Of a DNA stretch of 13,578 nucleotides, positions 1 to 7,140 are shown one piece after another (the stretch's first letter is position 1; the number at the start of each line of letters is the position of its first letter). The notes below the pieces were generated by a model. The model saw only the letters and a list, made by a program, of their open reading frames with translations. It ran no database searches and was not told where the DNA came from. The DNA comes from JADFSZ01 sp022560555 [NCBI: PVC group bacterium] (GTDB lineage: Bacteria > GCA-001730085 > JADFSZ01), in NCBI GenBank assembly GCA_022560555.1, contig JADFSZ010000023.1, forward strand, positions 1 to 13,578, read 5' to 3'. The translations under genes were made by a program, and so were the position numbers.

Positions 1-737
1 TGATAGCCCAAGGGATTTTGAGAATCTTTAATATACAGCCCTAAAACTGATTTTGGATCTGTCGATGTCAAAAATTCATAAAACGAACGTTCTCCTTCCC
101 CAACAAATACAGCATCAATATGAGGATGCTGTATAAACACTTCCGGGGCTGCCAGTGCATGTGGTCCACCAAAAGCAATCAGGGCACGACATCCATTACT
201 TTTAATTATATCCAAATGCTTCATGGCAGTTTCAACATTGGCGGTATTAATACTAAATCCGATGACATCATAACTATCCAGTTGTTGGAGCCATGAATGA
301 TCCTGCATGATTTGTCCATCAATAACATCTACATCGATTCCCTGGCGACGAAGATACCCTGCAATGGTTAAAATGCCCAAGGGCGGCAATGTATTGATAT
401 AATTATTTTTGTTGGATGGTTGAGGGAATATTAAAAGAACCTTTTTGGCCCAGGGTTTTGGTAATTGAGAGGGATTTTTAACGATGCTTTTTTCATCTAT
501 AGCTGCTAGCTGGGCTACGTTACCATCATTTGTGGGTGCAGGGCTATTGTTGATCAAATCCTGAATAGATTTTTGAAAATGCTGTTCGATTAAGTTTATA
601 AAGTGTGGTGATGCGGTTTCTCGTCCTGCCTCCCACTGCCGAACCAGAACGGGTCGAATGAGAAGCGCATTGGCAAAACCTTCTTGTGATAAACCCAAGT
701 TCTGGCGAACTCTCTTTATATTCAGGCGGGATATCAT
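1..737 (-). CDS. XRE helix-turn-helix fused to a cobalamin-binding (radical SAM-type) domain, C-terminus missing
   Basis: The gene is open at the left window edge; about 245 codons are visible. Residues 1-63 read as an XRE/Cro-type helix-turn-helix, with VRQNLGLSQEGFANAL followed by VRQWEAGRE, the usual recognition-helix pattern. A polar linker (about 64-86) follows, then a Rossmann-like B12-binding domain (about 87-235). That domain shows KKVLLIFP, PPLGILTIAGYLRRQGIDVDVIDG, DVIGFSINTANVETA, IAFGGPHALAAPE and VFVGEGERSFYE. These are hallmarks of the N-terminal domain of B12-binding radical SAM proteins, so a radical SAM domain with a CxxxCxxC cluster is expected beyond the window but is not seen. 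The start at 737 has AGGAGA just upstream. The reading frame is uninterrupted throughout. The fusion is unusual: such enzymes normally begin directly with the B12 domain. Substrate and DNA target are unknown. Confidence 0.82.
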   Translation of the reverse strand, partial: MISRLNIKRVRQNLGLSQEGFANALLIRPVLVRQWEAGRETASPHFINLIEQHFQKSIQDLINNSPAPTNDGNVAQLAAIDEKSIVKNPSQLPKPWAKKVLLIFPQPSNKNNYINTLPPLGILTIAGYLRRQGIDVDVIDGQIMQDHSWLQQLDSYDVIGFSINTANVETAMKHLDIIKSNGCRALIAFGGPHALAAPEVFIQHPHIDAVFVGEGERSFYEFLTSTDPKSVLGLYIKDSQNPLGY

Positions 738-802
738 ACTTCTCCTAGTAGTCTGTCCTATATAAATTTACGTGATGCTGTCTCCACCCCCTAAGTACAA
801 GT

Positions 803-835
803 ATTATATACCATAAATCCTCATGGATCTGCCAA
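803..835 (-). promoter_or_regulatory. Possible promoter of the HTH-B12 gene
   Basis: On the minus strand there is a TATAAT (803-808) with TTGGCA upstream (830-835). The spacing of 21 bases is too long for a standard sigma-70 promoter. Shifting to TATATA preceded by TGG gives an extended -10 reading with a 19-base spacer. It lies about 65 bases before the start codon, in the gap between this gene and the deacetylase gene. Weak evidence. Confidence 0.33.
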
Positions 836-899
836 TAATTCATCGAAGAAAGTCTATTTTTGACATAAGTATTTCAATAAGATTAAGTTACAAGTTCGT

Positions 900-1757
900 T
901 CATTTCATATCGGTAAAATTAGTTAACTCAATCATACGTTCTTTCAATGCGCTTTGAAAATCATCAGATAATAATGCAGTTAACTCTTGCGCCCACCCAT
1001 ATCCCTGAAAGCTCCCCCCATACCCACTGGCCACTTCGTTGTCATCCCACCCAGGATGACAGCAGAGCTCTGTGACCCCTTCCTTAACGTAACTGAGAAT
1101 GTCTAGAAGACATGATAAATTCAACCGTCCGGCACAATACAGTCCCAAAAAACGATTCGCTGATTGCAATTTATTTTTCCTTAATAAACGAATATAAAAC
1201 CACTTGTTAATGCTTATTATGCTTTTTATGAAATTATTTGTTCCCAAATAATCTTTCAAGGAGCGAGGAGTCTCGCATGGGATGCGAACATATTTTATGT
1301 TATATTTCTTAGCCAATGATAGAACAATATAGAAAATTTTCGGATGTAAATGGACATGTTGGTTAGTGTCTAAATGTGAAACATTTATACCTGATCCTGA
1401 GATTTTGACAATTTGCCTTTCAAACTCTTTATAAATTTCTTGAAAGTCCAATTGGTCAAAAAACATCTTCTTTGCTAAAGCCTGAATGTTCGGGACAAAG
1501 GCGCCCTCCTTCGTTATGAGAGACGGGATCTTCTCAGGAGACGAAGTCGCTCGTGTTTGTGTAAGCGTTAAATGAACCCCTATATCAACATCCGGACATG
1601 CTTTTACTATTTCAACAGCATCATGGGTCTTTGGAGCGTTAGCAAAAAGCGAGACGGATCTAATGATCTTTTTTTGAATGCCGACAAGAATCCCTTCATT
1701 GATCGATTGACTAAGTCCAAAGTCATCCGCATTAATAATGAGTTTTTTTTCCATCAC
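900..1757 (-). CDS. YdjC/ChbG/HpnK-family carbohydrate deacetylase
   Basis: This is a family of metal-dependent deacetylases acting on N-acetylated sugars. ChbG acts on diacetylchitobiose and HpnK is linked to hopanoid biosynthesis. The family motifs appear in order: NADDFG at residues 9-14 (Asp pair), GVHLTL at 60-65 (His62), HLDTNQHVHLHP at 128-139, and ELCCHPG at 230-236. These supply the Asp/His metal site and a C-terminal catalytic His. The stretch NRFLGLYCAGRL (201-212) resembles HpnK and YdjC members. The length of about 285 aa is normal. The longest reading starts at GTG 1757; the ATG directly after it (1754) is equally possible, and neither has a strong ribosome binding site. The substrate cannot be read from the sequence. 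The divergent O-antigen-ligase-like gene suggests an envelope glycan or glycolipid, which is inference. Confidence 0.88.
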   Translation of the reverse strand: MMEKKLIINADDFGLSQSINEGILVGIQKKIIRSVSLFANAPKTHDAVEIVKACPDVDIGVHLTLTQTRATSSPEKIPSLITKEGAFVPNIQALAKKMFFDQLDFQEIYKEFERQIVKISGSGINVSHLDTNQHVHLHPKIFYIVLSLAKKYNIKYVRIPCETPRSLKDYLGTNNFIKSIISINKWFYIRLLRKNKLQSANRFLGLYCAGRLNLSCLLDILSYVKEGVTELCCHPGWDDNEVASGYGGSFQGYGWAQELTALLSDDFQSALKERMIELTNFTDMK

Positions 1758-1805
1758 CGTCTAGCATAAATCCGCTAATAAGAATTTATTGAGAATTACT
1801 TTGCC

Positions 1806-1834
1806 ATTATACTATCACATTTAACTTTTGGTAA
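1806..1834 (-). promoter_or_regulatory. Sigma-70-type promoter for the YdjC-family deacetylase
   Basis: The minus strand carries a perfect -10 TATAAT (1806-1811), a 17-base spacer and TTACCA (1829-1834, four of six matches to TTGACA). Transcription would begin near 1799, leaving a leader of about 45 bases before the start at 1754/1757. Confidence 0.58.
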
Positions 1835-1982
1835 ATTCTTTAAGCGCATTTAATCCGCTTTTGTTTTTGAATATAGCTATTCATGACGCAAGGATTTGAT
1901 TGATAAATTTCCAAATGCCTTTCTACTGACACTAGTACCAGGGAAGCTTATCTGTCACACTAATCTTTCATCAATATAGATT

Positions 1983-3287
1983 ATGCTAAACAAACGAAGT
2001 CCTATCCATGATGTTGATCGTCCGGGCCAAAGTCTTTTTGTCTTTGGAAAAACTCTTTTCTCCTCTCTGATTTTTTTGCCTTTATTTATTTGTGTTTTCT
2101 TCTTGCCGCCAAGCGTCCAATATGAAAATGGGAAACTAATTATATCCTTTTTTGTTCTGTCGTCTTTCGGGCTCTTTTTTTTAACAAAGCGATCCGGACA
2201 GGCCCCCTTAGATTTTCGAAACATAGTGTGGCTCTTGCTATGCTGGGCCTTGCCTTGGCTGATCAGCGCTTTTCTAGCCGAGCAGCCGGAAATAGCTTTA
2301 TCATATTACGTTCGTACTATGGTTGTTTTTTTCACTTTTTATATTTTAGGTCTTCTTTCCGTCCAAAACAAAACGATAATAACCTCCGCGTATCTTTCAT
2401 TACTGATTACATTTACCATACTATGCATTTTTGCATTCATAATCAATATACATGTCTATCCTCTTTCTCCCCGCGTCCTTAAGGATGCTTCCGGATATTT
2501 TTATTATCTTTTTCATTACCTCTTTTCTTTTCATTTTGCCGTCATCGGAACAAAAATGGCCCTCTGTTTCCCAATCCTCATTTTGTTGCTTAAAAGCAAT
2601 ACAAAAGCGCAAAGATGTTTTGGGTATCTTATGGTTTTCGTATGCATGGTTGATCTCATTGCGATCACTGCAAGGCATCCCCTATTGATACTTTTAATAC
2701 TGGTTGGTGTATACAGCATCATCCAGAGATCTTTTTGGCCTTTTTTGATATCCACTCTTGTCCTAGGCGTTCTTGCCGGCGCCGGGCATCAATATTTTCC
2801 GGGACGATTCTTTAAAATATCTTTCGATGGCGTTTTTTTTGCGGCCGGCGGAGCTTTTGAACATTATAGGCTTGCGCGTTTTCAAACCGCTTTCAATATC
2901 TTGCGGGAACATCCCTTTTTCGGCATTGGATTTGAGCATGTCCGCATTTTATTTGAACAATATTATCCTTTAAAAAGCGAACTCGTGTCTATCTCTCATG
3001 AGCATCGCATCCTGGACAATATGTACCTCACAATTTTAGCCGAAACAGGCATGATAGGATTTATCGGTTTTTTTCTCGCAATGGGCCGTATCCTCATCCT
3101 CGGATGCCGCACGTATATGCAAACGTATTCCTTACATCTCTTTATCGCCTTATTGGTTCTCCTAGGGTTTTTCCTCAGTATGACGTCCTACGAGGTAATT
3201 TATTGGCCGGCTCCGCTTACCATTTTTAGTCTCTTTTGCGGTATCATCTGTGGGCTTACCGCGCCTCAAGATTCAAAATCAGTATAA
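1983..3287 (+). CDS. O-antigen ligase / Wzy-type polymerase-like membrane protein
   Basis: A strongly hydrophobic 434-residue protein with roughly ten to twelve membrane segments, as in the O-antigen ligase (WaaL)/Wzy polymerase superfamily. A hydrophilic stretch at about 280-345 would be the large periplasmic loop. It contains RFQTAFNILREHPFFGIGFEHV and then HEHRILDNMYLTILAETGMIG, the signature that precedes the last membrane helices. Such proteins join or polymerise undecaprenyl-linked glycans on the periplasmic face. The canonical HN-x-YL motif is DNMYL here (Asp345), with His339 and His341 just upstream. No good ribosome binding site precedes ATG 1983. The next ATG is internal, so this start is kept. 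It lies divergent from the deacetylase gene. Acceptor and glycan are unknown, and a bicarbonate-transporter-like relative of the fold cannot be fully excluded. Confidence 0.83.
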   Translation: MLNKRSPIHDVDRPGQSLFVFGKTLFSSLIFLPLFICVFFLPPSVQYENGKLIISFFVLSSFGLFFLTKRSGQAPLDFRNIVWLLLCWALPWLISAFLAEQPEIALSYYVRTMVVFFTFYILGLLSVQNKTIITSAYLSLLITFTILCIFAFIINIHVYPLSPRVLKDASGYFYYLFHYLFSFHFAVIGTKMALCFPILILLLKSNTKAQRCFGYLMVFVCMVDLIAITARHPLLILLILVGVYSIIQRSFWPFLISTLVLGVLAGAGHQYFPGRFFKISFDGVFFAAGGAFEHYRLARFQTAFNILREHPFFGIGFEHVRILFEQYYPLKSELVSISHEHRILDNMYLTILAETGMIGFIGFFLAMGRILILGCRTYMQTYSLHLFIALLVLLGFFLSMTSYEVIYWPAPLTIFSLFCGIICGLTAPQDSKSV

Positions 3288-3510
3288 TATCATTTATATA
3301 AATGATTTATGCATATTCTTCTCTGTATATCCTACGACTATTTGATCAAAATAATATAAAATTACTCATTTTCATATTAACTATTCGATATATTTTTAAT
3401 ATTTACTCCACCTAGTACTTAATAACTGCTAAAAAAAGGGTTTTTGAATTCTCATATTTCCTTTATTTTCAAGAGCAGATATTCTCCCGTCAAGGTATCC
3501 ACACGATGCA
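3288..3510. other. AT-rich intergenic stretch without a gene
   Basis: This and the promoter/leader that follows form a gap of about 310 bases between the ligase-like gene and the lacI-type gene. It is much richer in A and T than the flanking genes. It holds a perfect AT-only palindrome at 3289-3306, immediately after the ligase stop codon, and a small palindrome TTTGATCAAA at 3341-3350. No coding frame, tRNA or GC-rich terminator hairpin was seen. Confidence 0.6.
3289..3306. repeat. Perfect 18-base AT-only palindrome after the ligase gene
   Basis: The sequence ATCATTTATATAAATGAT equals its own reverse complement. It starts two bases after the TAA stop. Lacking G/C pairs and a following T run, it is a poor intrinsic terminator. 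It could be a protein-binding site or chance in AT-rich DNA. Confidence 0.5.
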
Positions 3511-3539
3511 TTGACAAAATGATCTTCCTCAAGTAACAT
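3511..3539 (+). promoter_or_regulatory. Sigma-70-type promoter for the LacI-family gene
   Basis: A perfect -35 TTGACA (3511-3516), a 17-base spacer and TAACAT (3534-3539, four of six matches to TATAAT). Transcription would start near 3546, leaving a leader of about 50 bases before ATG 3598. It may also drive the GH94 gene by read-through. Confidence 0.6.
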
Positions 3540-3568
3540 AAGCCCTATTTTATTTGATGTTTGCGTAG

Positions 3569-3582
3569 TGAAAAAATTTTCA
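3569..3582. promoter_or_regulatory. Candidate autoregulatory operator
   Basis: Arms TGAAAA and TTTTCA flank a two-base centre between the predicted transcription start and the LacI-family start codon. Position and symmetry suit a repressor site. It lacks the central CG common in LacI-family operators, and no matching copy was found before the GH94 gene. Confidence 0.25.
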
Positions 3583-3597
3583 TAAGGCCCTTTTTAA

Positions 3598-4641
3598 ATG
3601 GTGAAGCAGCTAGGCACAAAAAAAGTGAGTATAATGGATGTGGCCAAAGAAGCCGGGGTCTCCATCACCACGGTTTCACGGGTTGTCAATCGCTCAGGCG
3701 TCGTTTCAAAAAAAACCCAAGAAAATGTCCTCCAAGTCATTGAAAAGCTTCGTTATAAACCGGATATCAGCGCCAGGCTCCTTGCGTCCAAACAAGTCGG
3801 GAAAATCCTCGGTATCGTCTCCCCCTACTTCGAAGGGATTTTTGGGTCTTATTATTTCAGTGAAATCATGCGGGGGATTAATAGCGTTAGCATGAAAGAG
3901 GAGCTCGATACCCTTTTTCATCTCTCCGGTCACTTTACCAGTATGGAACTTTCAAACCGTTTGGTTTTTAATCCCTCGTTTGTTCAAGGCGTCCTTCTGA
4001 TCGATTTAGATGGGGACGAATCAAAAGTAAAAAACCTCAAAGAGGAAAATTTATCCTTCGTCGTTATTAATCACTATCTTGAAAATCTCTCCGTTCATTG
4101 TATCGGTATCGACAACCGCTCCGCGGCCATTAATGCCGTCAATTATTTGATTGAGATAGGCCACCGCCGCATTGCCGCAATCACGGGAAATTTATCAACT
4201 CAAGCCGGCATCGGCCGCCTCGAAGGATATAAAAAATCTTTGATTGATCACGGATTTGATGTGCGGGATGATTATATCGTGGGGAATAGTTTTCATCCGG
4301 ATGACGCGCGAAAATCCATGGAAGCGCTCTTAAATCTCCCCCAACATCCCACAGCTGTTTTTGTGGCCAGTGACGAGATGGCTCAAGAAGCCATGGATGT
4401 TATTTTTGAAAGAGGGCTTAAAGTGCCCGATGATATTTCCATGATCGGCTTTGATGATGAACCTCTCGCGGCCAAAGCCCGGATTCCCTTAACAACACTT
4501 CAACAACCTCTTTTTGATATGGGAAAAATGGCGGCAGAATTAATCCTGGACATCATTCAAAAACCCGATAAAACAGAAGAGACGAAAATCCTGCTTCCAA
4601 CGCAATTAATCAAAAGAGAATCCTGCAAAAGTATTGGTTAA
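3598..4641 (+). CDS. LacI-family transcriptional regulator
   Basis: At 347 residues the protein has the usual LacI-family length. Residues 10-31 form the helix-turn-helix (VSIMDVAKEAGVSITTVSRV, then VN). The hinge helix is PDISARLLASKQ (about 55-66). The rest is a periplasmic-binding-protein-like effector domain with typical stretches IGHRRIAAITG, FVASDEMAQEAMDVIFERG and DDISMIGFDDEPLA. These repressors bind operator DNA as dimers and release it, or bind it, when a small sugar-like ligand is present. ATG 3598 has a weak AAGG site about ten bases upstream and a good promoter at 3511-3539. The GH94 phosphorylase gene follows 114 bases downstream in the same direction, so it is the likely target and its substrate or product the likely ligand (inference). 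Confidence 0.93.
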   Translation: MVKQLGTKKVSIMDVAKEAGVSITTVSRVVNRSGVVSKKTQENVLQVIEKLRYKPDISARLLASKQVGKILGIVSPYFEGIFGSYYFSEIMRGINSVSMKEELDTLFHLSGHFTSMELSNRLVFNPSFVQGVLLIDLDGDESKVKNLKEENLSFVVINHYLENLSVHCIGIDNRSAAINAVNYLIEIGHRRIAAITGNLSTQAGIGRLEGYKKSLIDHGFDVRDDYIVGNSFHPDDARKSMEALLNLPQHPTAVFVASDEMAQEAMDVIFERGLKVPDDISMIGFDDEPLAAKARIPLTTLQQPLFDMGKMAAELILDIIQKPDKTEETKILLPTQLIKRESCKSIG

Positions 4642-4743
4642 ATCCCCTTGATAGGCCTGGTCTTCCGATAAGCTGTGCGCTTCTCGAAATCCAGGCACGA
4701 GATATTTTGGGTTCCAGACATGGGGAGACTTAAGGTAATGTTG

Positions 4744-4749
4744 AAAGGA
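4744..4749 (+). promoter_or_regulatory. Ribosome binding site fixing the GH94 start
   Basis: AAAGGA lies six bases before ATG 4756, supporting this start. The remaining intergenic bases (4642-4743) show no convincing promoter or terminator, so co-transcription with the upstream regulator is plausible. Confidence 0.6.
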
Positions 4750-4755
4750 CGCTAG

Positions 4756-7140
4756 ATGAAACACGGTTTATTTAAAAATAAATACGGCCATTTTTCAACG
4801 GACGGCAAAGAATATATTATCACGAACCCTATCACCCCTCGTCCATGGGTCAATGTCTTGTCAAACAAAGATTACGGAGTCGTTGTCTCCCAGCTTGGCA
4901 GCGGATACAGCTGGAAAACTCACGCGAGTCTTAACAGGCTCACGCGCTGGGAACAAGATCTTGTTCGGGATGACTGGGGGAAATATATCTACATTCGTGA
5001 TAATGACTCAGGACAGTTTTGGTCGGCAGGATATAAACCGGTCTCAGTTAAGCCTGATTTTTATGAATGCTGTCACGGTATCGGTTATACGCGCATTATC
5101 AGCCAAAATCAAAAGATACAAACCGAACTAACCATTTTTGTCCCGCCGAAGGATTCCGCGGAAATCTGGTTGCTAAGAATTAAAAATTTATCTCAACAAA
5201 AAAGACATTTAAGCATCTTTACGTATCTCGAATGGTGCTTGGGGGAAGCGCCTGACTCTCACCGGGAATTTCATAAAATATTTATCGAAACGGATTTTCA
5301 TCCCGATCGTGATATGATTACCGCTCAAAAACGCCTCTGGACGATCCCCAATAAAAAAGGGCAGCATTGGAACATGGACTGGCCTTACGTGGGATTTCAT
5401 TGTTCTTCACAACCCGTCGAATCTTTTACGTGTGACAAGGAATCCTTCTTGGGACTTTATCAGGGCCTGCAAAACCCCCAAGCGCTAAGGCAAGAATCCC
5501 TCAACGGACAAATGGGGAAATGGAATGATTCTATCGCCAGTCTTCACGTCCACGCTGTTATCGACGGTCTCTCCGAAAACACAGTCGTGTTCACTCTGGG
5601 ATTAACCTCAACGAAAAAACAAGCCGAAAGCCTCTCAAAAAAATATCGTGATCCTCAATCAGCTTTCACCGAACTCGAAAACGTCAAAAAGTTTTGGGAT
5701 CCCTATCTTTCAACAATACACATCGATACGCCGGATCCCGCCATGAATCTTTTGACCAACGTGTGGTATAAATACCAAGCGATCAGCGGACGTATTTTCG
5801 GACGGACAGCGTATTATCAGTCCGGGGGAGCCTTCGGTTTTCGTGACCAGCTCCAAGATAGCCAGATTTTTCTTCCTATTGATCCTAGCCTGACCCGCAA
5901 ACAAATTCTCCTTCACGCGGAGCACCAATTTAAAAGCGGTCTTGTGTACCATTGGTGGCACCCTCTGTCCGAAGTCGGATCGCCAAGCCGGCATTCGGAT
6001 GATTTGTTATGGCTGCCGTACCTCGTTGATTTTTATATCAAGGAAACGGGGGACTGGGATATTCTTAAGGACAGTGTCGCTTATATTGATGACAAAAAGA
6101 AAGACACCTTGTTTGCGCACTGTCAAAAAGCTATTGATTTCACCCTCAAGCGAATGAGTCCTCGCGGCCTTCCTCTTATCCTTGAAGGGGATTGGAACGA
6201 TGGATTGAGCGCGATGGGATCGGCTGGAAAAGGAGAAAGTATTTGGCTTGGGCATTTTCTTTACGGTATTCTGACATCTTTTGCGGACATTTCGAGCCGA
6301 GTGAACAGAACAGCGCTATCCAAAAAATACATCCGGTGTGCGGAAAAATTAAAAACGGCCATCAACAAGTATGCGTGGGACGGCTCCTGGTATATACGAG
6401 GCACATTCGATAATAAAAAAGTGATGGGCTCGAAAAAATCAAAAGAAGGCAAGATCTTTCTCAATGCGCAAACCTGGGCCGTCATCAACAAAACTGCCGT
6501 CAAGGACCGGGGCCTTACTGCAATGAAGTCAGCCGAGAAATATCTTATGCGCGAGTACGGACCTATCTTGTTTTATCCCGCGTTTTCAAAATCGGACGAA
6601 TCTATCGGATACCTTTCCAGGTACGCGCCGGGCGTACGGGAAAACGGGGGGCTCTACACGCACGCAGGAACCTGGGCCGTGATAGCCGAATGTATGCTGG
6701 GTCACGGAAATAAGGCCTGGGATATTTACAAAAGTATGTGTCCGATTGATCGCGCCATGAATCCGGATCTTTATAAAGCCGAACCTTATGTAACTTCGGG
6801 AAATGTCGATGGGCCCGATTCACCGAATTTTGGCCGCGGAGGATGGACCTGGTATACAGGATCCGGAGCATGGATGTTCCGGATCGCGACAGACTGGATT
6901 TTAGGGATCCGACCGGAATATGACGGCCTTCTTGTGGATCCGTGCATACCTTCCGCATGGAAGGGTTTTTCGCTTACACGTACCTTTCGGGGCATTCGAT
7001 ATGATATTGAAGTGAGCAATCCAAAGCATGTTTCACAAGGAATAAAATCCGTTCATATCGACGGCAAGTCCATTCAAGGAAATCTTTTGCCGAAGAAAAG
7101 CTCAAAAAAACGTCACACCGTCTCTGTGGTGATGGGTTAG
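4756..7140 (+). CDS. GH94 family sugar phosphorylase (cellobiose/chitobiose phosphorylase-like)
   Basis: GH94 enzymes split beta-linked di- or oligoglucosides with phosphate, giving alpha-sugar-1-phosphate and a shortened sugar with inversion. They are cytoplasmic and save ATP. Length (794 aa) is close to cellobiose and chitobiose phosphorylases (about 800). The N-terminal beta-sandwich (about 1-290) begins with YGHFSTDGKEYIITNP and contains QLGSGYSW. A helical linker leads into the (alpha/alpha)6 catalytic domain, with GFRDQLQD (361-368), HWWHP (399-403) and EGDWNDG (477-483). Asp482 is the expected general acid. RENGGLYTHAGTWAV with His636 and WYTGSGAW with Thr701-Gly702 match the phosphate-binding residues known in chitobiose phosphorylase. 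All key residues appear intact. The linkage and sugar cannot be assigned from sequence alone: cellobiose, chitobiose, laminaribiose and others share the fold. The upstream LacI-type gene likely controls it. Confidence 0.93.
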   Translation: MKHGLFKNKYGHFSTDGKEYIITNPITPRPWVNVLSNKDYGVVVSQLGSGYSWKTHASLNRLTRWEQDLVRDDWGKYIYIRDNDSGQFWSAGYKPVSVKPDFYECCHGIGYTRIISQNQKIQTELTIFVPPKDSAEIWLLRIKNLSQQKRHLSIFTYLEWCLGEAPDSHREFHKIFIETDFHPDRDMITAQKRLWTIPNKKGQHWNMDWPYVGFHCSSQPVESFTCDKESFLGLYQGLQNPQALRQESLNGQMGKWNDSIASLHVHAVIDGLSENTVVFTLGLTSTKKQAESLSKKYRDPQSAFTELENVKKFWDPYLSTIHIDTPDPAMNLLTNVWYKYQAISGRIFGRTAYYQSGGAFGFRDQLQDSQIFLPIDPSLTRKQILLHAEHQFKSGLVYHWWHPLSEVGSPSRHSDDLLWLPYLVDFYIKETGDWDILKDSVAYIDDKKKDTLFAHCQKAIDFTLKRMSPRGLPLILEGDWNDGLSAMGSAGKGESIWLGHFLYGILTSFADISSRVNRTALSKKYIRCAEKLKTAINKYAWDGSWYIRGTFDNKKVMGSKKSKEGKIFLNAQTWAVINKTAVKDRGLTAMKSAEKYLMREYGPILFYPAFSKSDESIGYLSRYAPGVRENGGLYTHAGTWAVIAECMLGHGNKAWDIYKSMCPIDRAMNPDLYKAEPYVTSGNVDGPDSPNFGRGGWTWYTGSGAWMFRIATDWILGIRPEYDGLLVDPCIPSAWKGFSLTRTFRGIRYDIEVSNPKHVSQGIKSVHIDGKSIQGNLLPKKSSKKRHTVSVVMG

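Noticed and set aside
860-889. Plus-strand TTGACA promoter-like sequence
   Set aside because: The -35 hexamer is perfect but no good -10 lies at 16-18 bases, and no plus-strand gene follows. It would only give antisense RNA to the deacetylase gene.
4655-4695. CCTGG...CCAGG hairpin between the LacI and GH94 genes as a terminator
   Set aside because: The stem is only five pairs with a loop of about 30 bases and no T run follows, so it is not a credible intrinsic terminator.
6602-6958. 118-codon minus-strand open frame inside the GH94 gene
   Set aside because: It is antisense to conserved catalytic motifs and is Arg/Pro-rich without a domain, typical of a shadow frame.
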